64,000 bases of DNA from Elusimicrobiales bacterium (GCA_028688015.1 JAQTZB010000004.1:1-64000), one strand, 5' to 3'. Positions 33,842 to 42,954 are shown, counted from the first letter of the stretch. Notes: generated by a model from the sequence alone, not told the origin. Made by a program: numbers and translations.

Positions 33842-34219
33842 TCACCGCATCCCGAGCGCGGCTTTTATCTCCGCCAGAATTTTGTCAAGAGGCTGCGTTT
33901 TTATGATCACGCCTTTACAAGATTTTATAGCCCTGAACCCGGCGGCTTTTACGGGATCTGCCCCTGCCGCAGAAAGAGCGACTACGGGAATGGCGCGGGT
34001 TCTGCGCATATATCTCAGCCAGAAAGCTGCGTCATGGCCGGTCATGTCCCCCAGTTCATAATCCAGCAGCACCAGATCCGGCCTGGAGGTAAGGGTTTTT
34101 TTAATCCCCTCCCTGCCGCAACCGGCGTCTTCGACTTCAAACCCCTGTTGCGACAGGAAGACTGACATAAGATGAGTGAAATCAGGGTCATCATCTATAA
34201 TCAGTATTTTTTTCGCCAT
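33842..34219 (-). CDS. Single-domain response regulator
   Basis: The product has 125 residues and is a receiver: IIDDDP, acceptor Asp in LVLLDYELGDMTG, Ser in VALSAAG and Lys in IIKTQPL. The usual Pro two to four residues after the acceptor (LDxxMP) is replaced, giving YELGDMTG. The tandem paralogue at 34289 has the same change, so both come from one duplication. Confidence 0.87.
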   Translation of the reverse strand: MAKKILIIDDDPDFTHLMSVFLSQQGFEVEDAGCGREGIKKTLTSRPDLVLLDYELGDMTGHDAAFWLRYMRRTRAIPVVALSAAGADPVKAAGFRAIKSCKGVIIKTQPLDKILAEIKAALGMR

Positions 34220-34288
34220 ACGTGCCGTTACACTGCAAAAGAATAAAGATAGACGCTGACGTTAAACCACTCCAGACCGCTGTTTTTC

Positions 34289-34672
34289 CTAGCCGCTTTT
34301 TAACTCCAGAACACGAATAATTTCAAGGAGCATACTTTCCAGCGCCAGAGTTTTAGAGAGCACACTTTTGCATGCCTTCGCTGTCAGCAATCCCTGGGAT
34401 AAAGAGGGATCACTGGCGGCCGCGGAAAGCACTATTATCGGGATGGCGCGGGTGGCCGCCATGTTTTTAATCCAGAAAGCGGCATCATGCCCGTTCATGT
34501 CCCCCAGATTGTAATCCAGCAGCACCAGGTCCGGCCGCATGGACAGCGCCTTTTTAACACCTTCACGACCGCTGTCGGCTGAATCCACTTCAAAGCCGCT
34601 CTCGGACAGGAATACGGACATGAGCTGTCGGAAATTCTGGTCGTCGTCTATGATCAGTATTTTCTTATTCAT
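34289..34672 (-). CDS. Single-domain response regulator, tandem paralogue
   Basis: The product has 127 residues. It has IIDDDQ, acceptor Asp in LVLLDYNLGDMNG, Ser in IVLSAAA and Lys in LSKTLAL. It is closely similar to 33842 (for example GHDAAFWxxxM and TRAIPxxxLSAA). Just upstream is the pseudopilin cassette in the same direction, so these receivers may influence pilus assembly. Confidence 0.87.
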   Translation of the reverse strand: MNKKILIIDDDQNFRQLMSVFLSESGFEVDSADSGREGVKKALSMRPDLVLLDYNLGDMNGHDAAFWIKNMAATRAIPIIVLSAAASDPSLSQGLLTAKACKSVLSKTLALESMLLEIIRVLELKSG

Positions 34673-34709
34673 TTTGCAAATTCAGGCGACGCCGGCCATT
34701 GCAACCCGG

Positions 34710-35021
34710 TCAATTTACAGTGATCTTCACCTTGCATTCGGGCGGCGTGCCGCTATAGGAAACTGTAAACCCGCTGGGCTCACAAGCCCGCTGGGCGCTG
34801 GTCGCCGTACAGGAGGTTCCGGGGTAACCTTCATCCCTTAGGCAGCCCCACATCTTCCCCCTGGCCGCCTCCACCTGGCCCAGCTTCGTTTCCCGCTGCA
34901 CTACACGGGTCCTCATGGCCTTGGTCTGCAGACTCCAGCTCAAAAGATGCGTGCCGATGGTCAGCAGCAGCCCGACGCTGACCAGGACATAAAGCAATAC
35001 CTGCCCTTGGCGGGATTTCAT
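34710..35021 (-). CDS. PilX-like minor pilus-assembly protein
   Basis: The product has 103 residues. A short positive N-terminus and one hydrophobic helix (GQVLLYVLVSVGLLLTIGTH) precede a small soluble part with two Cys pairs (WGCLRDEGYPGTSC, ACEPSGF...PPECKV). It lacks the GFTLxE site but resembles PilX/TadE-like accessory proteins. It begins directly after the stop of the PilW-like gene. Confidence 0.65.
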   Translation of the reverse strand: MKSRQGQVLLYVLVSVGLLLTIGTHLLSWSLQTKAMRTRVVQRETKLGQVEAARGKMWGCLRDEGYPGTSCTATSAQRACEPSGFTVSYSGTPPECKVKITVN

Positions 35022-35022
35022 T

Positions 35023-35631
35023 TTACAGCCCCCTTTGGAATTGCGCCCGGAAACTGCCGCTTACCTTTTCCTTGGCGGACAGCGCCAGGTAGGAAACCTC
35101 CAGCACATTCTTGTTGGCGGCCCCTATACCGAACAAATATGTCAATGATGCCGCGTTGGAAATCAAGATTTCCCTAGTTTGTCCCGACGCCGGGGCTTGT
35201 CCGCAGACAAAAGGAACAAAAGAAATGGGAATAGGGACCGTTCCGGAGTATCTATAGAACGACGTCCCCGTGGAATCCGTGCAGTACTTAAAATAAACCG
35301 CCGGTTCAGAGGAGAGCAGCGGGGTAGTGAGGTCCAGGGGATTCACGTTGGCATAACCGACCAGCGTATTTGCGGTGGCCGCGCCGGCCGGTTCGATTAT
35401 CACCGAAGCCGCGCGGATGTCGCGTTTTAGGGCCTCGGCGGCACGGGCGGCGCCGCCCGCCAGTTTACTGTTGATGATCTGGCGCTGCTGCGCGCCGATA
35501 ACCCCCGTTTGCAGCGATAAAATAGCCATAACGACAAGCGCCGACAGGGCCGACGCGACAATAAGCTCCACCAGGGTAAATCCGCGGCGGCTAAGGTTAA
35601 GGGGCCGTCCAATCCGTGGAAATTTTGACAT
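35023..35631 (-). CDS. PilW-like minor pseudopilin
   Basis: The product has 202 residues with the prepilin-peptidase site RRGFTLVELIVASALSALVV: cleavage is expected after Gly, leaving Phe1 and Glu5 to start the assembly helix. The globular part (about 45-202) is beta-rich with two cysteines. It overlaps the end of the upstream PilV-like gene by 35 bases, so translation is coupled. Confidence 0.85.
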   Translation of the reverse strand: MSKFPRIGRPLNLSRRGFTLVELIVASALSALVVMAILSLQTGVIGAQQRQIINSKLAGGAARAAEALKRDIRAASVIIEPAGAATANTLVGYANVNPLDLTTPLLSSEPAVYFKYCTDSTGTSFYRYSGTVPIPISFVPFVCGQAPASGQTREILISNAASLTYLFGIGAANKNVLEVSYLALSAKEKVSGSFRAQFQRGL

Positions 35632-36034
35632 TTAATCCGGTTCTCCCTTTATAGGTGGAATTGGTAACTACATACTTCAGCGTAGCTCCATAGGTGGTCC
35701 TGAGGTCAGACGGCAGCCTGGATGAAACATCATGGGTGCCGGGCGAAAGAGCCCAACAAGCCGCACAGGAGGCGTCTTCCGGCATATGCCAGGGCGGGGA
35801 ACCCGGGGCATTAAGCGTTATACTGGTGTCGGCGGTAACATAGTTTTTCAGGTCTTCTTTCAACGCTGCGGAATACTCAGCAAGACTGAACCGCACCTGG
35901 CCGCTATCTTTTACCCTGAAAGAACTTAACAGTATGCCGCCCAGGGCCGCCACTGCCATAGCCAGGATTATACTTCCCAGCACTACCTCTATCAGCGCGC
36001 TGGCGCGCCTACGTTTTTTCAGCCACTGTGTCAT
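35597..36034 (-). CDS. PilV-like minor pseudopilin
   Basis: The product has 145 residues. An N-terminus of basic residues followed by ASALIEVVLGSIILAMAVAA is a modified prepilin start (ALIE instead of FTLIE). The globular part contains CAAC. It lies 75 bases after the major-pilin-like gene and overlaps the PilW-like gene. Confidence 0.78.
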   Translation of the reverse strand: MTQWLKKRRRASALIEVVLGSIILAMAVAALGGILLSSFRVKDSGQVRFSLAEYSAALKEDLKNYVTADTSITLNAPGSPPWHMPEDASCAACWALSPGTHDVSSRLPSDLRTTYGATLKYVVTNSTYKGRTGLNVKISTDWTAP

Positions 36035-36109
36035 AATCAGATTTATCCTAACTGGTCATTTCCGGCCACGGATGAACCGCGCGGCCACGCCTATCTATTG
36101 CAGCTTAGG

Positions 36110-36583
36110 TCAATATCTTGGACAGCTCGGGATGCCTGTTCCTACACCAGAACAGACCCCGGCGTCGGAGAAGTTGTACCCCCACGAGGCGTAATCGCCT
36201 GTGCCGCCATTGCGCCTTACACAGGCCACGTTACCGCTGCCGCAGGTACCGTTGCCGAGAAAGAAGTTGTACGAGGACATATCCCAGTCCTGCTTTGCGA
36301 CATAACCGCAACGGGCAATTGTGCAGGCGCCTGTATCAGTGGGATCGCAGGCGCCGCTGTTGCAGACATTGGTCACCTGTCCGCTCAGCGAAACCCCAGG
36401 ATGGTCCATTTGGAACATCTGGTGGGCATTGGCCAAAAGGTGCCCCAGCGCCACCGAATCAGTAGCCTTGGACGTCTCCACGGTTTTATGATAGTACGGT
36501 ACGCTGAGCGCGGCCAGAATGCCCATTATCAAGGTCACTACTATCAACTCTATAAGGGTAAACCCCTTTTTTTTCATTTTCAT
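36110..36583 (-). CDS. Type IV pilin-like protein
   Basis: The product has 157 residues. The leader KMKKKG and cleavage site G-FTLIELIVVTLIMGILAAL are canonical. The helix is followed by a Cys-rich globular domain (VCNSGACDPTDTGACTIARC, then CGSGNVACVRR and PSCPRY). It is the best candidate for the main pilus subunit. It starts 17 bases after the PilC gene stop. Confidence 0.9.
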   Translation of the reverse strand: MKMKKKGFTLIELIVVTLIMGILAALSVPYYHKTVETSKATDSVALGHLLANAHQMFQMDHPGVSLSGQVTNVCNSGACDPTDTGACTIARCGYVAKQDWDMSSYNFFLGNGTCGSGNVACVRRNGGTGDYASWGYNFSDAGVCSGVGTGIPSCPRY

Positions 36584-36600
36584 TGATTATTCCCCATACC

Positions 36601-37824
36601 CTACCGAGCGCCTATCTGCGACAGCTGGAAGATGGGCATGAAGATGCTCATCACGATCACGGCCACCAGGCCGCCGACGCCCACGACCAGGATCGGGTCG
36701 ATCATCGAGCTGAAGCGGCGCAGCCACTGGTCTATCTGCTCCTGGTAATACTTCGAAAGCACCACGATGATGTCGGGCAGCTTGCCCGACTCTTCGCCCA
36801 TCCACATCATCTCGGTCACCATCGGCGGGAAGATGTTGGTCTTCTTGAAGGACTCCGAGATGGACCGGCCGCTGGCGATGTCGTTCTTGGCCTGCTTCAG
36901 CGCGGCCTGGAAGATCAGGTTCTTCTTGAACGCGCCCTCGAGCACCGAGACGGCGTTGAGGATGCTGACGCCCGAGCGGATCAGCGTGGCCATGGTGGTG
37001 AGCATGCGCTCGATGGCCATGGACTTGATCAGCGAGCCGACGAGCGGCATGTTGAACTGGATATGGTTCCAGGTCAGGCGGCCGGGCGGCGTGGCGATGT
37101 AGGCCTTGAAGCCGAACGCGCTGCCGATGCCGACCACGAGGATGAGCACCAGGTACTTGGTCACGACGTAGGAAATATTGACGATCACCTGCGTGATGAA
37201 AGGCAGCTGCAGGTTGAAGTCCTTGAAGATGCCGGCGAAGACCGGGACGATGTAGACGATGAAGTAGATCAGCACGCCGACCGACATGGTCATCAGCACG
37301 GCCGGGTAGGAGATGGCCGTGATGATCTTGGACTTCACGTTCTCCTGCGACTCGCTGTAGGCCGTGATCTGGCGCAGCACGGCGGGCAGCTGACCTGACA
37401 CCTCGCCGGCCTGCACCAGGGAGATCCAGATCTCGTCGAAAACCTTGGGATGCTTCTCCAGCGCCTTGTGGAAAGCGCCGCCGGCGGATACTTCCTTGGT
37501 GACGGTGGAGAGCACGGCGCCGAGGTTCTTGTTCTCGGCGTGCTCGGAGAGCAGCGACAGCGCGCGCACCAGCGGGATGCCGCCGCCTATCAGCGTGGCC
37601 ATCTGCTCGCCGAAGAACACCATCTCGCGGCCGGAGATGCTGCCCCCGCTGAGCTTCTTGATGCTCATGATGCCCTTGGACTTGGTGTCCTCGGACTGGA
37701 TGGAAAGGATGAAGAGGCCCTTGGTCTGCAGCGCCTGTACCGCGCCGTCCTCGTCGTCGGCGTCCAGGGCCCCGGTGGTCACCGTGCCCTGCGCGTCCTG
37801 GACCGTGTAAATATATCTACCCAT
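36601..37824 (-). CDS. pilC: Type IV pilus / type II secretion inner-membrane protein (PilC/GspF)
   Basis: The product has 407 residues, the usual family length. Two GspF domains (about 70-195 and 275-395) and three membrane segments (for example VGVLIYFIVYIVPVFAGIFK, LVLILVVGIGSAFGFKAYIA, VGGLVAVIVMSIFMPIF) are present, with motifs FFGEQMATLIGGGIPLVRAL, VQAGEVSGQLP and WMGEESGKLP. It forms the assembly platform for the pilus ATPase. An AAGGAG site precedes the ATG. Its codons are strongly G/C-ended, unlike the pilin genes it heads. The matching ATPases are not in this window. Confidence 0.93.
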   Translation of the reverse strand: MGRYIYTVQDAQGTVTTGALDADDEDGAVQALQTKGLFILSIQSEDTKSKGIMSIKKLSGGSISGREMVFFGEQMATLIGGGIPLVRALSLLSEHAENKNLGAVLSTVTKEVSAGGAFHKALEKHPKVFDEIWISLVQAGEVSGQLPAVLRQITAYSESQENVKSKIITAISYPAVLMTMSVGVLIYFIVYIVPVFAGIFKDFNLQLPFITQVIVNISYVVTKYLVLILVVGIGSAFGFKAYIATPPGRLTWNHIQFNMPLVGSLIKSMAIERMLTTMATLIRSGVSILNAVSVLEGAFKKNLIFQAALKQAKNDIASGRSISESFKKTNIFPPMVTEMMWMGEESGKLPDIIVVLSKYYQEQIDQWLRRFSSMIDPILVVGVGGLVAVIVMSIFMPIFQLSQIGAR

Positions 37825-38101
37825 GGTTTCTCCTTAAGTGCTGCGGTCGTATATTGGACTTTCAGATTGCGGATAATTTCCACTAAAATATTATTAGTTT
37901 GGAATCGCGAATGTAATTTAATTTATTCTTAAGACGGACGCTGTTGCTTGAACCGTAATAAATCCATCCCCTACTGGATATGCTCACTGGCCAGAGCGTC
38001 CAGCAAACTTCTGATCTGTGCATACTGTTCACGGTATATTATAAGCGCGCCGTGCACCTGAATCATGAAGAAATTACGATGAAACTTTTTTCATAAAACC
38101 G

Positions 38102-39430
38102 CTACTTATTCCTGAGCCAAGCCGCCATTTTCAGGCCCGAGTTGAATATCATTATGTATTCCCCGGAACCGTCCTTCCCGCTGACTTCCATTTTCGCCCT
38201 GGGGGTTTCAGTGCCTATCCCTACAGCGCCGGAAGTGGAAACCACCACTTGATGGGCCGTACCTGTACCGACCGCCAGAACATAGTGCTGCGTGTCGGCA
38301 CCCCTAACCTCCAGGCGGGCCGCAGCCCCGGCCATACCTATACCGACATTCCCGCTGGCTTCCACAGCAAGGCCCTGCTGCCCCGGAGCGCCTTTAAGCA
38401 TGGCCGTCCCCATTACTTTGAGTGACTCGTTCACGTTAAAATTGTTCACCGTACCCGAGGACACATAAAAGGTGGTCGCCTGCAGAAGGTCGCCCCGCCA
38501 GATAGATAGCGGATCGAACTCCGGCCCGCCGCCGCCAATAGCGACACAAGCCCACTCTGCCCCGACCAATTGCAGGATAGACCCGGCCGCGCAGCCGACG
38601 GTACTTATTTTATCCTTGGTTACGGATGCCGCCGCCAGGTCCTGATTCTGAATGCTACCGTCCACTATATGCGAGGAAACAATCACATTACCTATCCTGT
38701 CCCCGGACAACTTCCCGGCCGCGATATTCGAAGCTTCAAGGTTATACAGGCCGGCGCCGTCACCAGAGAACCAGCCGGCACTTACACTGGAGGAAACGCT
38801 CATATACCCGGTCACAGTATGCGTTCCCAACGAGATTATCGGATCTGCCCCCCCCCCGGCATGGGTCGCCGCGTGTGGGCCGGGCAGGCCGGAGCCGGAA
38901 GTAGGCACCCAGGAAACTCCATCCCAGAAATTAACCTGCTTCGCTCCAGAATCGTACCATAGGTCCCCGGGGAGAAAAGCGGCCGGAGCAGACGGCGCTG
39001 TTGTGTAGCGCTTCCCGGAAATAAGCAGGCTATTTATAGCGTAAGGCGACGAGGTCAGTTCTTCACGAGGGGTCAGCCGGTTGCCCTCTATATCCAGTTC
39101 CAGCCACAGACTACCGCTTTGCCAATCAGCGATGGCGGGCTCCAGCGCAACACGAAACACGCCCGTGGAGACACTTATGTTGTACGGCGGACTGGCCCAG
39201 AGTTCCGTGGTAGACACCGATGATGCGTATACGCGGAAAACCATAGTCCGTTGGCCACTGACCAAAAAACCGTCCTGGCGCAGATTCCCCTGGTAAGTGA
39301 ACTTGACCGGGACCTCGGCCTGCAACGGGCCTTCGGGCAAGCCCACCAGAAGGAGACCACAAAAAGCGGCCCAAACCGCTCCTACATGGAGCGACCTTTT
39401 AAGCGCTTTAACTGGCCAGACCTTTTCCAT
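38102..39430 (-). CDS. Tail-fibre-like surface protein
   Basis: The product has 442 residues. A signal-type segment (VGAVWAAFCGLLLVGLPEGP) is followed by KFTYQGNLRQDG and SSPYAINSLLISGKRY, a start common to phage-fibre-like repeat proteins. Motifs such as FWDGVSWVPTS, GNVGIGMAGAAARLEVRG and AVGIGTETPRAKMEVSGKDG follow. The C-terminus NSGLKMAAWLRNK resembles that of the 39517 protein (YSGGSLAAWIKKK). A G10 run in the coding strand (38848-38857) encodes part of AGGGADP. Confidence 0.75.
   Translation of the reverse strand: MEKVWPVKALKRSLHVGAVWAAFCGLLLVGLPEGPLQAEVPVKFTYQGNLRQDGFLVSGQRTMVFRVYASSVSTTELWASPPYNISVSTGVFRVALEPAIADWQSGSLWLELDIEGNRLTPREELTSSPYAINSLLISGKRYTTAPSAPAAFLPGDLWYDSGAKQVNFWDGVSWVPTSGSGLPGPHAATHAGGGADPIISLGTHTVTGYMSVSSSVSAGWFSGDGAGLYNLEASNIAAGKLSGDRIGNVIVSSHIVDGSIQNQDLAAASVTKDKISTVGCAAGSILQLVGAEWACVAIGGGGPEFDPLSIWRGDLLQATTFYVSSGTVNNFNVNESLKVMGTAMLKGAPGQQGLAVEASGNVGIGMAGAAARLEVRGADTQHYVLAVGTGTAHQVVVSTSGAVGIGTETPRAKMEVSGKDGSGEYIMIFNSGLKMAAWLRNK
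38848..38857. repeat. Homopolymer C10 inside a coding region
   Basis: Ten C bases (G10 on the coding strand) lie in the middle of the 38102-39430 gene. A change of one base would shift the frame and remove the C-terminal half. Confidence 0.9.
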
Positions 39431-39465
39431 ATTATTCAGCGGGCATATCCCACTGCTCCCCTAAA

Positions 39466-39491
39466 GCCCGCCGGATACCTGTCCGGCGGGC
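39466..39491 (-). terminator. Hairpin between two surface-protein genes
   Basis: GCCCGCCGGA and TCCGGCGGGC form a perfect 10-bp stem with a six-base loop, followed on the minus strand by TTTAGGGG. It lies 25 bases beyond the stop of the 39517 gene and may limit read-through into 38102. Confidence 0.6.
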
Positions 39492-39516
39492 ATTTAAGGA
39501 GACGGTCACCCGGGAT

Positions 39517-40407
39517 TTACTTCTTCTTTATCCAAGCCGCCAGCGAGCCGCCTGAATAGAATTTGGCCGCATAGTTGCCGGAAGCCCCGCCGCTGTCCAC
39601 CGACAGCGCCACTCCGGTTTCTACCGCTTTATTTATGGAATGCAGATCGCCAGTACCATCACCCAGCTGAGTATCTCCTTTAGCGGTCATGCTGGAAACG
39701 AAGGTGGAGGCACCATCGACGTTAAGTTTGCCGTTCAGGTCCACGTCGCCATTGGCGGCAATGAGGTCGGCGGAATCGCTCCCCAGAGTGACATTCCCAT
39801 CGAAGGTTGCCGCGCCGAAAGCGCCGAAAGCTCCGGTAACGGTCATCGAGGCCGCGCCCATGTCCGCCTTCTGCACCGTGACCCCGGTCCCCCCCGCATT
39901 CTGAAGCAGTATCGAGTCGGCCAGATCGGTGTCCGTCCCGTTAACCATCTGTATCCTGTACGGTGTCTGGAAAGTCATAGTTGTATTATCATCGTTGGCC
40001 CAGACCATGCCGCCGCCGGAAACTTTTTTCAGCACCTGACCCCCGGCACCTCCCGCGAAGTGCACGTTAGCCACGTTGCTGAAACTGCTTACCCCGGTGA
40101 AGTACGCCCCGCCCGCGGCGAACGTGGAACCGCCTACAAAGTAGGCCCCGCTGGAAACGGCTAGGTACCCGTTGACCACTACGTTGCCCGCCCCCACAAC
40201 ACCCCCGGTATACGCCGCCTGGGTAGCGCCAAAAACCGTGAAGCCTTTGATTTCAGCGTCCGGGTCCAGCGCAGTTCCCCCGTTACCGTTTACCGTCAGG
40301 TCATCCTCTATGCCGAACTCTGTACTGTTATCCGCAGCATATGCTGCAGATCCACAGAACAACGCCAGCACCGTCATAACGCCGGCTATCAACTTTTTAG
40401 TATTCAT
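39517..40407 (-). CDS. Surface protein with fibre-type N-terminal module
   Basis: The product has 296 residues. A signal peptide (MNTKKLIAGVMTVLALFCGS) is followed by GTALDPDAEIKGFTVFGATQ, then AAYTGGVVGAGNVVVNGYLA and VSSGAYFVGGSTF. This N-terminal module is shared with the NNTA-repeat fibre at 20245. The middle has short beta repeats (AAFDGNVTLGS, NGDVDLNGKLNVDGASTFVS). The C-terminus is AKFYSGGSLAAWIKKK. It starts 13 bases after the 40421 gene, so is probably in the same operon. Confidence 0.78.
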   Translation of the reverse strand: MNTKKLIAGVMTVLALFCGSAAYAADNSTEFGIEDDLTVNGNGGTALDPDAEIKGFTVFGATQAAYTGGVVGAGNVVVNGYLAVSSGAYFVGGSTFAAGGAYFTGVSSFSNVANVHFAGGAGGQVLKKVSGGGMVWANDDNTTMTFQTPYRIQMVNGTDTDLADSILLQNAGGTGVTVQKADMGAASMTVTGAFGAFGAATFDGNVTLGSDSADLIAANGDVDLNGKLNVDGASTFVSSMTAKGDTQLGDGTGDLHSINKAVETGVALSVDSGGASGNYAAKFYSGGSLAAWIKKK

Positions 40408-40420
40408 ACCGCCTCCTTAA

Positions 40421-41506
40421 TTACCAAATCACCATCAACTTCCCTGTCTTGGAGTTGCTCCCTGACACTACGCGCCAGATGTATACCCCGCTGGCCGCAC
40501 GCCCGCCCCCGGCTGTCCGGACATCCCATTTAAGCATGGGAGAGAACAGCCCGCCGGGTATCGCCAACCTTCTAACAAGACGGCCATCCAGCGTATATAT
40601 CTCGATGTTCCCCACCTGAGGGATGTTAGTGAATGTTATCCCTCCAGCCTCGGTTCCGGTCTGGCCGGCGCCGGAGCCGGCGTTCGGCCCGCCGGGCCTG
40701 AAAGGCACAGGGAAAGCGTAAACGTCCTTCACAGATTCATCTACCGTGCCAAGCAACGCATAAACCCCTGGGCGCGTAAGAGGCGCGGTTATGACTTTTG
40801 AGGCGCGGTCGGACAAGGCCGCCGGCAGTTTAGTCCACAGGGACAGAGCTTCATCCAAAGCCCAGGGATTTACGGTCTCGATCCTGACCGGGGGATTAGA
40901 GCCGTCAAGTACTCCATCCCCGTTGTCGTCCCTATACGATACAGCCAGCGCCCCGCTTTGCGCGAAGGGCCTTGCCCAGACGTCCTGCTCGTCAAAGACC
41001 GTCATTTCAATTATGTTGCCAGGCAAGAGGCGTGACCAGCCGCCCTCATTCTGTTCTATTTTGGAGTTAGCAGAATTAATGACCCCGGGGTCCACCGATA
41101 AAGGTGCAGCCATAGGGTTCCTATTTATTGTTATATCAAAGACCTCTTTGTTCACCGCACCGGGTGGAAGAGCAAGGCGCACTGCGCCTGAATTCGAAAT
41201 AGCCACAGAAGCCAGACCTTTTTGAAAAGCGAAATGTGGCGGGTTGTAAAACCCCGTACGGTTGACGTAGCCGCCGGAAACAGCCAACCCAGAACCCTCC
41301 CCCGGCAGCCTTTGTCCCGCAGACCCTCGGGCAAGATACCCGCCACCCGACAGAGGCGCGCCGCCGCCGTTATCTATTACGGAGGATTCCACCTGGTATC
41401 CTCCGGACGAAGAAACGAAGGCGTCAAGACGCGCCGCCGCGGAGACGCAGACAAAAATCCAGATGAACTTCTGGAGCGCATAACGCGCTTGCAGTATTCC
41501 TATCAT
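40421..41506 (-). CDS. Secreted protein with FlgD-like C-terminal sorting domain
   Basis: The product has 361 residues. An N-terminal hydrophobic signal (FIWIFVCVSAAARLDA) is followed by SSGGYQVESSVIDNGGGAPL and GYVNRTGFYNP, a start seen in many secreted proteins of this type. The C-terminal about 85 residues (AFPVPFRPGG, IEIYTLDGRLVRRLAIPGG, GGGRAASGVYIWRV) are a FlgD-like sorting tail, as in the 3125 protease and the 58432 protein. It is the first gene of a three-gene operon with two fibre-like proteins. No PorV-like gene is adjacent. Confidence 0.82.
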   Translation of the reverse strand: MIGILQARYALQKFIWIFVCVSAAARLDAFVSSSGGYQVESSVIDNGGGAPLSGGGYLARGSAGQRLPGEGSGLAVSGGYVNRTGFYNPPHFAFQKGLASVAISNSGAVRLALPPGAVNKEVFDITINRNPMAAPLSVDPGVINSANSKIEQNEGGWSRLLPGNIIEMTVFDEQDVWARPFAQSGALAVSYRDDNGDGVLDGSNPPVRIETVNPWALDEALSLWTKLPAALSDRASKVITAPLTRPGVYALLGTVDESVKDVYAFPVPFRPGGPNAGSGAGQTGTEAGGITFTNIPQVGNIEIYTLDGRLVRRLAIPGGLFSPMLKWDVRTAGGGRAASGVYIWRVVSGSNSKTGKLMVIW

Positions 41507-41852
41507 AATGCGAACTAAGCCCCGTGTCAGTATCCGCTAATATTATAGCGGCGGGAACCCGGTCAATCATGAGTGAATTATGTAGTTTAATGTTCAAACG
41601 CACGAAACATCTATGATCGCAATCTGAATGCTGCTATGCGAACATAAGACCAGAAGCATATTAAGGAAGCGTGGCACAGCAAAGTAGGCGCCAGCTTTGA
41701 CGTTGGATATCATTTGAGGATCCGGCATTTTTCATAACGCGAGGCGCCGGCAACTTCGCCATTTCCTCATGATTTATTCCTTAATTCTGTCGTAAACTAT
41801 CAATCAGGTGGAAACAGGCTAAAGAAGTGTGCGGGGCATTTCTACCGCTTTT
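41507..41852. other. Divergent intergenic region
   Basis: The minus strand has TATAAT at 41542-41547, about 36 bases before the ATG at 41506, with TTGACC at 41561-41566 but only 13 bases between them, so the promoter assignment is weak. No gene is seen. A rightward promoter for the decayed receiver was not recognised. Confidence 0.4.
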
Positions 41853-42203
41853 ATGTCAAAGATACTCATTGTTGACGACGACCAGAACAACAGAGCGCTT
41901 CTGGAGAACACTTTCTCAGAAGCAGGCCACAAAATAATATCCGCCGCAAGCGGCCGTGAAGGCTTGCAAAAAGCCGGACCGGAATCCCCCGACATAATAG
42001 TTGCCGGAACATCACTGCCGGAGTTGGCTGGATTCATATTTTCAGGAAACAAGCAAGCTTACCCAAGAGTGATATCCACACAGATGCGCCCACCTAGGTC
42101 ACTGTATATATCTCGAAATATCCCTACGCAGGAACCCGAAGACACTCGGGGTCGCCGCCGATTCTTCACAGGAACAGCGGCCTTCCAGATACCATCTTCA
42201 TGA
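41853..42203 (+). pseudogene. Decayed response regulator
   Basis: The frame starts as a normal receiver (MSKILIVDDDQNNRALLENT, then AASGREGLQKAGPESPDIIV) but the acceptor position reads AGTSLPELAGF in place of the usual LDxxMPxMxG, so the aspartate is lost. After GF the frame leaves the family and becomes arginine- and proline-rich. It is a decayed first member of the plus-strand receiver array. Confidence 0.75.
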
Positions 42204-42240
42204 TTAAGCAGCCTGCTTTTACGCATAATTCGCACAATTT

Positions 42241-42954
42241 ATGAGAAAAACAATTCTAGTGGTTGAGGACAATAAGGAGACCCTGGAGATGCTGGAGGCC
42301 GCGCTAGAAAGCGACGGATTCGACACAAAGTGTAAAACGACCGTGAGCGCAGGAGAGGATTTTCTGGCCCGCAACCGCCCTGATCTAATAATTCTGGACC
42401 TTGTTCTTCCCGACGGCGACGGATTAAAGATATGCGAATTTGCACGCAACAACGCGCGCCTCGCGAAAACACCTATCATCGCCCTTACCGGGCTTTGCGA
42501 GTTGAAAGACAAGAAACGGGGATTCAACACCGGTGTTGACCAATACCTTGAAAAGCCCCTGGAAATAGAGGAGCTGCTTTTATGGGTTAAGGCGCTGCTT
42601 CGCAGGATAGATTGGACCCCACCCGCCTGGACGCTGCCGGACCTTGAAGACTTGCAGATATGTAATGAAACCTATATGGTCAGATTCCAGAAAACACTTA
42701 TCCGGACCCTGACTAGGAGGGAATTCGATCTTCTCTTTCATCTAGTCTCCACCAGTCCGAGAATAATATCGAGACAGGGGATTATTTCGGAAATATGGAA
42801 AACAGTCGCAGTTGAAAACCTTGTAGACACGCATATCCACAATCTCAGAAGAAAACTGCCGCCACAGCTGGCCGCGAGAATACAGGCGGTACCAGGCAAA
42901 GGATTCCGTTACTTCTATCCAAAACACAAACAGCACTCCGTTACGGCGAACTGA
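42241..42954 (+). CDS. OmpR-family response regulator
   Basis: The product has 237 residues. The receiver (1-115) has VVEDNK, acceptor Asp in LIILDLVLPDGDG, Thr in IALTGLC and Lys in LEKPLEI. The C-terminal winged helix has TLTRREFDLLFHLVSTSPRI, LVDTHIHNLRRKLPP and VPGKGFRYFYP. It is the second member of a five-gene plus-strand receiver array. No kinase is adjacent. Confidence 0.88.
   Translation: MRKTILVVEDNKETLEMLEAALESDGFDTKCKTTVSAGEDFLARNRPDLIILDLVLPDGDGLKICEFARNNARLAKTPIIALTGLCELKDKKRGFNTGVDQYLEKPLEIEELLLWVKALLRRIDWTPPAWTLPDLEDLQICNETYMVRFQKTLIRTLTRREFDLLFHLVSTSPRIISRQGIISEIWKTVAVENLVDTHIHNLRRKLPPQLAARIQAVPGKGFRYFYPKHKQHSVTAN

Noticed and set aside
36583-37398. 271-residue plus-strand frame rich in His, Asp and Arg
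   Set aside because: It is antisense to pilC and made of repeated low-complexity residues, typical of a shadow frame in GC-rich DNA.
41542-41566. TTGACC and TATAAT on the minus strand as a sigma-70 promoter
   Set aside because: Only 13 bases separate the boxes, too few for a normal promoter; kept only as a weak note in the intergenic entry.
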